From: Planctomycetaceae bacterium
GTDB taxonomy: Bacteria > Planctomycetota > Planctomycetia > Pirellulales > Pirellulaceae
Length of the DNA: 64,000 bases
NCBI GenBank assembly: GCA_002724245.1
Contig: PBOG01000064.1
Location: forward strand, 1-64,000
Direction of reading: 5' to 3'
Shown here: positions 46,109 through 54,309 of the stretch, piece after piece
How positions within the stretch are numbered: the first letter of the stretch is position 1
Layout of the letters: each line of letters begins with the position of its first letter
Translations under genes and position numbers: made by a program
The notes under the pieces: generated by a model
Told to the model about the DNA's origin: nothing
What the model saw: the letters and a program-made list of their open reading frames with translations, nothing else
The model's database searches: none

Positions 46109-49100
46109 GACTTGGCCTCCAACTGCATTCCAGGCACGGTTGCAGTAGCAGTTGTTCCCGGTACAGGTATGACGTCCGGAAGTCCTGCTCCTTCCAACCC
46201 GACACCGTCACCATGGGGCTTTTCTGTCGTGGAAGGCGTGCTTCGGCGCCAGACAGCAATATGCAACAACTGCGCGAGCGCCACCAGCAATAACCCCGTC
46301 GCAGCAGCCTGACCAAGCAACAATGCCAAATCCGGAACCCACCCGGCCAACCCAACCAGGATTGCCCCAGCAAACACCAATAAAGCGGGATGCCGAAGCC
46401 TTTTGAAGTACACCATCAGCAACCCAACAGCGAGGATCCCACCCGAACCCAACAGCAACAGGAGGTGCCGACTAAGTGTCAGACAATCCAATTCACGTAC
46501 CGCGCCGACGGTCGCGAACAAATATCGATTTGTATCCACAGGAAGCGCATCCTGCTCGCTGGCCCCAATCCACCGTTCCAATGCCTGCTGGTCGCGCAAC
46601 TCTTCTCTTCGCCATCCCCACCCTGTCCAATGCCAATGTGATTCTTCACTGAGCGCATCAGAACTCCACGTCAAGTGCTGATTCGCTGGCGTCACCAATT
46701 GCCAATACGAACGCCCGAACCTGGTAACGCCATCGATCTGGGGCGCCGCCACGCGGCGCCTGCCCTGAGCGCTGTCCAGCGGCAAGCTGTACCAGACTTC
46801 CAGCAAATGTTCTGCGGAGAGAGGCTCCAAGGAAACATCCAGCAGCCCGGATGGCTCTAACGCGGCCCCTTGAACAGGCTGCTGATTGATAGCAACCGGG
46901 CCCAAGTCAGCCCCCTCTGGAAAGCGCACTTGAATCCGAGACTGCCTCGTTTCAACCCGAACACTCATTCGATTCCAATAGTGTTCCGATGTGATCCAAG
47001 TTTGGAGCCATGTCTGCTTGACGATCATCGGAATACCGCGTCCCGTTTCCGCCCGCCGAATCGCCAATTTGATTTGCGGGAGATCCGCTACTGCAATCGG
47101 CAACTCGAATTCACGCTTTCCTTCGAGACTGCTTCGCGCCGACACCACCAGATCTTCACCGGGAATCTGGACTTCCAGGGCGTCCTCGCACTGCAGGAAT
47201 GATGGTGCCAGCGAAATCGCCCCCCCATCACCGACGACGGGCGCGACAAGTGGCACCGCGACGTCGACCTGTCCGTCAGATGCAATCGAGGGCAAAGGGA
47301 TCGTATACTCGACCAGAATCCTGGTACGGTCGAAAACTTCTCTGGGAAGCAACACTTCCACTAACGCTGTCTCTGCAGATCCAGGGGACACGGACTCACT
47401 TACGGGTGCCGGCAGTTTTTCTCCATCCGCCCAGATCTCAAAACGTGCTAATGGTTCGTCAAAGATCACAGCAGGGACCTGCAGTGCTATTTCGGTTAGT
47501 GCCCCGAACGTCACTTGATAATTTGCACGCCGCTGCACACGCAATTGCCCGGCCTCCACTCCAACCGAGGTCGCCAATTCAACAGCGACCTGACGCTCCC
47601 GGATCTGGAAATCTGCGGCAAACCTCATAGACCGGGCACTCATATCCTGGCGAAACAACAACTCATCTCGCGGTTCTGGATTGGTAGCTGCAAGCGCGGC
47701 CAAAGGTACTAAACCGACAATTCTCTCCGTGATCGGTACTAGTTCCAGGTTTCTGGCGGTTTGCACCGTGACCTGGGTTGGGTTCACCGTCCGCTCCAAG
47801 GGTACCGGCAATTCGACCTCCAGAGGAGATTCCTCGGGCATTTCCTGATAACCACTCAATCGAATGGAAAACTGATCCAAATCGATTGCCGCGGGGGTCA
47901 GCTGAATTTGCAGGCGACCGTCTGCGAGCTGATGTTCCAACACAATCTCTTCCGGCCCCACCTGGTCGACGTGCCAGGCCCCCACATCGATTGTCAGTTC
48001 GGAAGTACGTGCCCCACGTACCTGGTAGTCAAGCAGTGCTACAAATTCAAGACGGGCTGGCTGCACGTCTAACTCAAGCTTTGGCTCGACTCTCACGTCC
48101 CGGGTTTTCTCACGTACCGCCATCGACAGCTGGTAAGGAAACTGGTGATAGAGGAACTGCGCCACTAAACGAGTAGCACCATCCGCATCAACGCGTGGTG
48201 TCACACGTCGCACTGCGCGATCGTGCCGCCAATTCAATGTCCAATCACCATTTACGGCAAAGTCAATCTGCCCCCTCTGACGCACCGCCTGCGGCACGTC
48301 AAACCCCGCCATTTCAACCTCGACGGCGTCTACCTCCTGATTTTCCTCCTGCCCTTCGCGATCCCTCTGCATAACAGCCAGCAACCAGAAATTGAGTCCG
48401 TCCTCTGGTGCCTTGTTCTGTAGCGATACCTGCGCATATTGAAACGCTTGATCAGGAGATTGGTCTGCTGGTAATGCCTCGATCGTGTAACCGCGCTGTT
48501 CCGAGTGCGACAACAACTCCATGCCGGGCGGCAAACGCACCAGAAACGACCGGTAATCACCACTGAAACTTCGCACCGTAAGATCAGCTCGGCTTGTTAC
48601 ATAGTCCGGTCCTTCAACTGTGACGCGAATCCGCGCGCGGACATCAAGTCGGGCGGGCAGGAGTGACTGCTTCTCGCCAGGCGAACGCCAGGCAACGCTC
48701 AGTCCACTGCGACCTTCAAACAGGAATTCTGTGTCACCGTCGACTTCTCGAGTCGATCGAAGAACACTTGCTCCGCCTTCCACTGAACCTAGCACCCGTG
48801 TACCTGGTACACGTAGCCTGGCGGTAAACTCGACTGCTGGTGGCACACTCAACCGCAACTGTGAATCATTTGCTTTGTGGACCACCGGAACCTTGAGTTC
48901 AAACTTCCAAGTGTGGACAGAGTCCGCAGCCGCCTTGACCCACGCGACCAATTGGCCATCAACCGGACTGCGTGTAACAAACTGGTTCCCCACGCCAGCA
49001 TACACAGGCAGCTGCTGCAGCGCGCCCTCGACAAGACCCAGTGGTATACGGGTCCAACGGTTGGCTTTCTGCTGATTCGACAATTGCCGATCTGTGGCAA

Positions 49101-49473
49101 CCAGTCGCACTTGCAACTCGGCGGAAACTGAAGCGACATCTTCAACAACACGGGCGACAACTGTCGTCCTTTGGTGCACAAATGGCGGGGTTACTGGATC
49201 CCGTAAACGCTGGTCCTGCTCAAACCATCGCTGCCACTGCTCAAAGGAAAAATTGGGAACCCAAATCGGTTTCCCTTTGTTGTCCAGCAAATAGAAAACC
49301 CGAGGTTCGACTTCGCGCACTGCCGTTTCCGCCGGGGGCGCCGATGCCTCAGGATCAGAATCCGGCTGATCTGCGTTGGGCACCTGGCACTGGGCAGGCA
49401 GTACGCACAACAGCTGGACAATGATAGTGACCGCGCAGCACAGCGCAACGCGTATCAATCGGGTCGACCCCAC
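46105..49473 (-). CDS. Large exported membrane-anchored protein, one-module paralogue
   Basis: An 1122-aa protein of unknown family. GTG 49473 has GGAG 7 nt upstream and yields a clean signal peptide (IRVALCCAVTIIVQLLCVLP, then AQC). A longer frame from 49575 lacks a ribosome site. The ectodomain (~60-990) is beta-rich with many Val/Glu/Leu/Arg strands. About three membrane segments (~1000-1085, from LLLLLGSGGILAVGLLMVYF) and a polar cytoplasmic tail follow. Its early FYLLDNKGKPIWVPNFSFEQ and later WKFELKVP...LRLSVPP match in place and spacing the corresponding segments of both halves of the 2355-aa protein. Co-translated with that gene (4-nt overlap). Confidence 0.8.
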   Translation of the reverse strand: MGSTRLIRVALCCAVTIIVQLLCVLPAQCQVPNADQPDSDPEASAPPAETAVREVEPRVFYLLDNKGKPIWVPNFSFEQWQRWFEQDQRLRDPVTPPFVHQRTTVVARVVEDVASVSAELQVRLVATDRQLSNQQKANRWTRIPLGLVEGALQQLPVYAGVGNQFVTRSPVDGQLVAWVKAAADSVHTWKFELKVPVVHKANDSQLRLSVPPAVEFTARLRVPGTRVLGSVEGGASVLRSTREVDGDTEFLFEGRSGLSVAWRSPGEKQSLLPARLDVRARIRVTVEGPDYVTSRADLTVRSFSGDYRSFLVRLPPGMELLSHSEQRGYTIEALPADQSPDQAFQYAQVSLQNKAPEDGLNFWLLAVMQRDREGQEENQEVDAVEVEMAGFDVPQAVRQRGQIDFAVNGDWTLNWRHDRAVRRVTPRVDADGATRLVAQFLYHQFPYQLSMAVREKTRDVRVEPKLELDVQPARLEFVALLDYQVRGARTSELTIDVGAWHVDQVGPEEIVLEHQLADGRLQIQLTPAAIDLDQFSIRLSGYQEMPEESPLEVELPVPLERTVNPTQVTVQTARNLELVPITERIVGLVPLAALAATNPEPRDELLFRQDMSARSMRFAADFQIRERQVAVELATSVGVEAGQLRVQRRANYQVTFGALTEIALQVPAVIFDEPLARFEIWADGEKLPAPVSESVSPGSAETALVEVLLPREVFDRTRILVEYTIPLPSIASDGQVDVAVPLVAPVVGDGGAISLAPSFLQCEDALEVQIPGEDLVVSARSSLEGKREFELPIAVADLPQIKLAIRRAETGRGIPMIVKQTWLQTWITSEHYWNRMSVRVETRQSRIQVRFPEGADLGPVAINQQPVQGAALEPSGLLDVSLEPLSAEHLLEVWYSLPLDSAQGRRRVAAPQIDGVTRFGRSYWQLVTPANQHLTWSSDALSEESHWHWTGWGWRREELRDQQALERWIGASEQDALPVDTNRYLFATVGAVRELDCLTLSRHLLLLLGSGGILAVGLLMVYFKRLRHPALLVFAGAILVGLAGWVPDLALLLGQAAATGLLLVALAQLLHIAVWRRSTPSTTEKPHGDGVGLEGAGLPDVIPVPGTTATATVPGMQLEAKS

Positions 49474-49578
49474 GAGCTGGCTCCGCACAAGCTGGAAAAG
49501 AAAATCGGCATAAGACGAGAACGCGATTTCTTCGTGAGATAGACCGTCCCACGAAGACCTCGCACAGAGACACACGGA

Positions 49579-49646
49579 AAATCCTTAAGTCCAGGCTAAC
49601 CAAGGATTTGCTCGCTCACAGGTCTTCCTTGGGAAGGTCCTGGACT
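49579..49646 (-). promoter_or_regulatory. Interlocked inverted repeats, possible pseudoknotted leader
   Basis: AAATCCTT (49579-49586) pairs with AAGGATTT (49602-49609). Inside that loop, AGTCCAGG (49588-49595) pairs with CCTGGACT (49639-49646), and CTTCC-TTG-GGAAG (49624-49636) forms a small hairpin. All pairs are perfect, and the arrangement is that of an H-type pseudoknot. It lies between the inositol monophosphatase stop and the GTG of the 1122-aa gene, so it could be a 5' leader structure or a terminator. Confidence 0.4.
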
Positions 49647-49743
49647 CTGTTACTTTATTTTAACCTAGACCCGGCCAGATTACAGTTGTTCCAGCTTTCA
49701 ATATCCCCACCTACGGCCATTTTGGAGCGGAAACTCCGGTAGT

Positions 49744-50538
49744 TTATCGCTCAGGTAAATTGGTCAAGGCTGACATTAACTCTGCATGCAGTTCAGAGCT
49801 CGCTGCAGTCGCCAGGTTGGGCGCATCTAAATCAAACGCATTTCCGCTCAATCCGGACACAACGCCCCCAGCTTCCTGGACGAGAAGAACCCCCGCAGCG
49901 ACATCCCAGATCTTTACACTTGACGCCCAATAGCCATCCAAACGTCCCGCCGCCAGATAACTGAGATTAAGTGCAGCAGATCCCAGCCGGCGCACTGCTC
50001 GACTGCGGTGCAGTACTTCAATAAACCCGGCAATTTCTTCACAGTCGCGGGGAACGTTCGCAGGAAAACTGACCGCCACCAGAGCCTCCTGCAACACGCG
50101 ACAGCCACTCACAGCGATCGCCGTACCATTGAGCCAGGCTCCCTGGCCTTGCACTGCGTTGTAACATTCGTCTCGAATGGGGTCATAGACAGTTCCCGCA
50201 ACCACATCCGCACCACAACGCAGCGCGATCGATACCGCAAAGGACTGGAGTCCGTGCACGTAGTTAGCTGTCCCATCTAACGGGTCGACGACCCAGCAAT
50301 ATTCACCCTCTTGAGGCGGCCCCGCTGCCGCGTCCTGCGGATCCTCTTCACCCACGAACCCATGATTCGGAAACGCGTTCAAGAGAATTTCCTGAATGAC
50401 TTCCTGCGACTCGATGTCTGCTTGTGTAACGAGATCTTTAGGGCCTTTTTCGCGCGCCTGAATCCGTTGCTGCCACTTCAACAGCACATCCCCACCCGCG
50501 CGGGCCGCCTGCTCACAGACCTTGATGAAATCGGGCAT
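49744..50538 (-). CDS. suhB: Inositol monophosphatase family protein
   Basis: A 264-aa Mg2+-dependent, Li+-sensitive-type phosphatase that dephosphorylates myo-inositol phosphates or related sugar phosphates. The metal sites are complete: GEED at ~60-65, WVVDPLDGTANYVHG (~83-95) and KIWDVAAG (~210). ATG 50538 (MPDFIKVCEQAARAGG) fits the family start; the longer frame adds 14 residues. The gene symbol reflects family resemblance only; cysQ-like or other members cannot be excluded. It lies upstream of, and on the same strand as, the giant-protein genes but is separated from them by 270 bp with a possible structured element. Confidence 0.93.
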   Translation of the reverse strand: MPDFIKVCEQAARAGGDVLLKWQQRIQAREKGPKDLVTQADIESQEVIQEILLNAFPNHGFVGEEDPQDAAAGPPQEGEYCWVVDPLDGTANYVHGLQSFAVSIALRCGADVVAGTVYDPIRDECYNAVQGQGAWLNGTAIAVSGCRVLQEALVAVSFPANVPRDCEEIAGFIEVLHRSRAVRRLGSAALNLSYLAAGRLDGYWASSVKIWDVAAGVLLVQEAGGVVSGLSGNAFDLDAPNLATAASSELHAELMSALTNLPER

Positions 50539-50871
50539 CCGAAACCTGTCGAAAACAGCTCGTAAAATGAACACAGACAACCTTACCCAGGATTATAGAA
50601 TCGCGTCCACGGCGTGCAAATTGGCAGCACCACATTCCAGCAAACGCACAGGACAAATCACAATCGAAGGAACAATCCAGGAAATACGATTCCTGCAACA
50701 ACCAATCGGAAAGTGGTAGACAGTCCGTGTGGACGTGGTATCATCGGCGGCGTAAATGGTCAGTCCGGGAGCGATGCACTCGACTAGCCTCGGCCCTGTA
50801 GGCAACCGTGCCGACTTGGGTGTAACATCCACCCCGCATAGCGACTCTCTTGAAACGGTCATTCTTGCGCC

Positions 50872-51579
50872 ATGTGGCAACTGGACGGCACGATCGCGAG
50901 TTGGGAGTGTGAACACCTCACAGCCCAACTGGATCTGTTGGCACCGCACCTGGGTGTCCACGTTCAACGCTGGCATGGCCAGCTAATCGATCCGGAACCT
51001 GTTTTACAGTTAAGCCTGCGGACTCCCATTCACGCCAGCTCCCTGGATGCGTACATCCGTGTCGGAGATCTAATCGTCCAGTATCCGGAATGCGCAGACA
51101 CCGGGTATCGACTTCAGCTACGCTGGTCTGTGCTCTCTGAACATCCACTCGCCGCAGTGGAACTTCTCGTCACCATGCACACCACGCGTCTCTCGATCAC
51201 ATCTTCATTAGATGTCGGCAACCGTTTTGAGCGGTCTCTTTGCCAGGGATACACACGAGCGGGCCTGCCAGTTCCAGCAGCGAGAGAACAGTCCCATATC
51301 GCAGCCCCATGCGGTCTGGTCCTCTGTCGGCCCCTCGACACCCCCTGGACTTACGCGGAAATGACCAACGCACACGGTACCACGCTCCACGATGTAACGC
51401 GGCCCGGCGAACCGCCAGTGGATGGCAACTGTTTGCGGGTATTCAGTGGGACCCTGGAGAAAGGTGTTACCCGTAGAATGAAGCTACGTGGCATATTCCT
51501 TCCCCGCGCTGAGGACGCAGCCCAAGCCACAGCATATTTCCAGCGTTTCCTCCAGACCCCCCCACAGCTGGACACCTGA
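50872..51579 (+). CDS. Conserved-looking hypothetical protein
   Basis: A 235-aa protein I do not recognise. It has no signal peptide, membrane segment or familiar motif. The sequence is beta-rich, with YRLQLRWSVLSEHPLAAVEL and RVFSGTLEKGVTRRMKLRGI, and ends in a short helix (AAQATAYFQRFLQ). The layout, strands followed by a small helical end, would suit a cytoplasmic beta-sandwich. The ribosome site before ATG 50872 is weak. It lies alone between the inositol monophosphatase (divergent) and the cyclophilin (same strand, 191 bp downstream). Confidence 0.65.
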   Translation: MWQLDGTIASWECEHLTAQLDLLAPHLGVHVQRWHGQLIDPEPVLQLSLRTPIHASSLDAYIRVGDLIVQYPECADTGYRLQLRWSVLSEHPLAAVELLVTMHTTRLSITSSLDVGNRFERSLCQGYTRAGLPVPAAREQSHIAAPCGLVLCRPLDTPWTYAEMTNAHGTTLHDVTRPGEPPVDGNCLRVFSGTLEKGVTRRMKLRGIFLPRAEDAAQATAYFQRFLQTPPQLDT

Positions 51580-51770
51580 CAACCGCTGGCAAACTTGCCG
51601 GCCGCTGTGGTATATTAGGCGGCGGTATGACATCTCGAGTAAGGCGTACTGCCATCCCACGGGAAGCCGTACACCAACCCATGTCTGCCGCGGCACGCTG
51701 CGCCTGTTCACACTGGCAACGCTTGTGGAATTCGCATCAACATCGGAATTTTTCTTTTTGAGGCTGGAAG

Positions 51771-52988
51771 ATGTCACGACGAAATTTCTGCTGCCTGTTG
51801 TTTGTTTTTTCGGTCCTCGCGATGAGTTCCGGTATTCGTGATTCCTGGATACGGGTTACAGCGCAAGACACACCGGCAGAAAAACCGGCCGCGGCCACGC
51901 CCCCCCCCACAGGGCCGCCCGCAGCCGCCCCCACAGAAGCGGCACAACAGGCGATCGGTGCGTTCGTTGAGGGGCTGGAAGCGTGGAAGCAGGTCATCAA
52001 AGAAATGCGGTCCTTGCGGACACGTTTTCAAGTCGCCGACGAAAGCGAGCTCAAGCCACTCCAAGATGAGTGGCAGGCATTGGTTGACCGTGGCGAGAAA
52101 TTGATTCCGGTGCTTCGCGATGCTGGCAAGCGTGCTTTCCTGGCAGCCCCAAATCAAGACCGCGAGATCATTCGCTTCCTCTACAGTCTGCTGCTGGATG
52201 ATCTGAAACGTGACAACTATGAACCCGCTATCGACGTTGCCGAAGCGCTTCTCGAAAACAACGTCGGGATCGGTGAACTGTACGAGCTCGCCGGAGTGGC
52301 GGCGTTTGCTACGCACGATTTTGAGACTGCAGAGCGTTATTTAAAGGAGGCCGACACACGAGGTGCCCTGACCCGAGACGACGCCCGCAAATTCCTGGCC
52401 ACCGTTACCGAGTACAAACAACTATGGGCTACGGAACAGGCGTTGCGGAAAGCAGAGGCTGAAGCAGATGATCTTCCGCGTGTCGAACTGAAAACGAATC
52501 GTGGCACAATCGTACTGGAACTTTTTGAGAACGAAGCCCCCGGCACGGTGGGCAACTTCATCAGTCTGGTCAAGGAGAAAAAGTTTTACGACAACCTGAC
52601 ATTCCATCGGGTACTAGGTGGTTTTATGGCGCAAGGCGGCTGTCCCAAAGGCGACGGCACTGGCGACCCAGGCTACAGTATCAAATGCGAATGCGGCCAG
52701 GAAAATGCACGCAAGCACTTTCGTGGCAGCCTCAGTATGGCAAATGCCGGCCCAGATACTGGCGGTTCCCAGTTCTTTATCACCTTCCAGCCCCGCCCCT
52801 CATTGAACGGCAAGCACTCCGTCTTTGGCAGAGTCATCGAGGGCATAGAAGTCCTGGCAAGAATCCAACGTCGCGATCCTGCTGCCCAGCCTCCGCTCCC
52901 GGAGCCAGACCGAATCCTCAGTGCCACGGTCATTCGTGATCGCGGCCACAAGTACGAACCGAACAAGGTCGCAGCCGGCGGCGAATGA
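51771..52988 (+). CDS. Exported cyclophilin-type peptidyl-prolyl isomerase
   Basis: A 405-aa protein. A signal peptide ([15 protein letters not shown]) and a Pro/Ala linker are followed by a ~170-residue helical region with TPR-like character ([20 protein letters not shown], then [17 protein letters not shown]). A complete cyclophilin domain occupies ~235-395. Catalytic and substrate residues are in [15 protein letters not shown] (Arg of FHRV) and [20 protein letters not shown]. It should catalyse proline isomerisation during folding of exported proteins. ATG 51771 has GAGG 7 nt upstream. The helical N-terminal extension is about twice the size of a bare cyclophilin leader and may bind clients. 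Confidence 0.93.
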   Translation: MSRRNFCCLLFVFSVLAMSSGIRDSWIRVTAQDTPAEKPAAATPPPTGPPAAAPTEAAQQAIGAFVEGLEAWKQVIKEMRSLRTRFQVADESELKPLQDEWQALVDRGEKLIPVLRDAGKRAFLAAPNQDREIIRFLYSLLLDDLKRDNYEPAIDVAEALLENNVGIGELYELAGVAAFATHDFETAERYLKEADTRGALTRDDARKFLATVTEYKQLWATEQALRKAEAEADDLPRVELKTNRGTIVLELFENEAPGTVGNFISLVKEKKFYDNLTFHRVLGGFMAQGGCPKGDGTGDPGYSIKCECGQENARKHFRGSLSMANAGPDTGGSQFFITFQPRPSLNGKHSVFGRVIEGIEVLARIQRRDPAAQPPLPEPDRILSATVIRDRGHKYEPNKVAAGGE

Positions 52989-53290
52989 GAAGCCCTTAAC
53001 CAGGCATCGGATCGTCCGCGGTCTCGGAGTCCCGCGGTGCCGCACGGGCACCTTCAGGGGCTGTGCGGCACTTAAGGTAGCCTTGTCGAGAGCTGGTGCA
53101 GCCCTTAACCGGCGCGTGTTCCACTCACGCGATACCTGCGCGCACCAGTGTCTTTACTAACAGGGGTATTGCACCAGTCACGCTCACCCCACCGTCAAAT
53201 CAGGGTGGTTGACGACTCTCAAAACCACCGTTAGCCTGCATTGGCTTTTCTAATTCTACGTCTTCTAATTATTCCCATCCCTGCATTCCC
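52989..53290. other. Gene-free, hairpin-rich intergenic region
   Basis: Between the cyclophilin and LysR genes. No coding frame is convincing. It contains GTGCCGCAC/GTGCGGCAC (53037-53045 with 53063-53071). CTGGTGC/GCACCAG (53093-53099 with 53142-53148) encloses CGCGTG/CACGCG (53113-53118 with 53126-53131). GCACCAGT is repeated at 53171. The first hairpin could end the cyclophilin transcript although no T-run follows. Confidence 0.45.
53037..53071 (+). terminator. Nine-base-pair perfect hairpin after the cyclophilin gene
   Basis: GTGCCGCAC and GTGCGGCAC are perfectly complementary around a 17-nt loop, 48 bp after the stop codon. There is no T-run, so a Rho-independent terminator is only one reading. 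Confidence 0.3.
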
Positions 53291-54226
53291 ATGCATTTAA
53301 AAACCCTCAAGGTCTTCTGCGATGTCGTTGGCAAGAAGAGCTTTTCCAAAGCTGCCGGCGAAAACGGCATTTCCCAGTCGCGGGCCAGTCAGGCAGTCCA
53401 TCAGCTTGAAGAGCATTTGGGCGTACAGCTTATCGACCGTTCCAAGCGTCCCTTCGTACTCACCGCCGCCGGGTCCCTGTTCTATGATGGCAGCCGTCAA
53501 CTTTTGCAGCGTTACGATGCGCTGCAGGAACAAGTCCAACTGCTCTGGCAGGATGTCGGTGGTCGCGTGACCGTCGCCTCAATCTATTCTATTGGCCTCT
53601 ATTACATGGACAACTTCGTCAAACGCCACCAAGATCAAGCGCCTCAAACACATGTACATCTCGAGTACCAGACCCCGGCTGGCGTGTACGACCTGGTGGA
53701 ATCGGACCAGGCGGACTTCGGCCTGGTCAGTTATCCGAAAAAATCCCGCACAATCAGTATGACTCCCTGGTGGGATGAGCCAATGCTCCTGGTATGTACA
53801 CCGGAGCATCCACTGGCCGGTACCAGCTCGATTGAGCTGAACGAGCTAGCCGGGCAACGGATGATCGGGTTCTCTCATGATTTGCAGATTCGGCGAGAAC
53901 TGGACCGCCTGTTTCACACAGCCCGTGTCCAGGTCGACGTCGCCATGGAATTTGACAACATCGAGACTCTCAAGCGAGCGTTGGAAATTCACGCCGGATG
54001 TAGCATTCTCCCTGAACCAACAGTGCGTCGGGAAGTCGAATCGGGCTCGCTCATCGCCATCCCGATTCGGGACAAACAGCTGGTCCGTCCCGTCGGCATC
54101 ATCCGACGCCGGGGGCGGATTCTCGGCAGCGCGGCACAGCACTGCCTCGAGCACCTGTTGAGTGCGACATCCGCGGACGCTGATGAAACTGCAAAGCGAC
54201 CCGAACTTGTGCCCGTCGAGATCTGA
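53291..54226 (+). CDS. LysR family transcriptional regulator
   Basis: A 311-aa DNA-binding regulator. The N-terminal winged helix-turn-helix (residues 1-60) has KTLKVFCDVVGKKSFSKAAG, then SQSRASQAVHQLEEHLGVQL and IDRSKRPFVLTAAG. A two-lobed effector-binding domain follows (GRVTVASIYSIGLYYMDNF, then EMLLVCTPEHPLAG-like segments). It ends 83 bp before gltB on the same strand. LysR-type GltC controls gltAB in Bacillus, so control of the downstream glutamate synthase is a natural guess, though GltC is divergently encoded. The ~35 C-terminal residues are polar. Confidence 0.93.
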   Translation: MHLKTLKVFCDVVGKKSFSKAAGENGISQSRASQAVHQLEEHLGVQLIDRSKRPFVLTAAGSLFYDGSRQLLQRYDALQEQVQLLWQDVGGRVTVASIYSIGLYYMDNFVKRHQDQAPQTHVHLEYQTPAGVYDLVESDQADFGLVSYPKKSRTISMTPWWDEPMLLVCTPEHPLAGTSSIELNELAGQRMIGFSHDLQIRRELDRLFHTARVQVDVAMEFDNIETLKRALEIHAGCSILPEPTVRREVESGSLIAIPIRDKQLVRPVGIIRRRGRILGSAAQHCLEHLLSATSADADETAKRPELVPVEI

Positions 54227-54309
54227 AGACCGGCATCGAGTCCACGGCTCGCGAACTAGCGTTACCCAAACCAAACAATTTGATAACAGTTACCTGACTG
54301 GCAAAACTC

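Noticed and set aside
49474..49575. Extended N-terminus of the 1122-aa protein from GTG 49575
   Set aside because: No ribosome site, and it would bury the signal peptide behind 34 polar residues.
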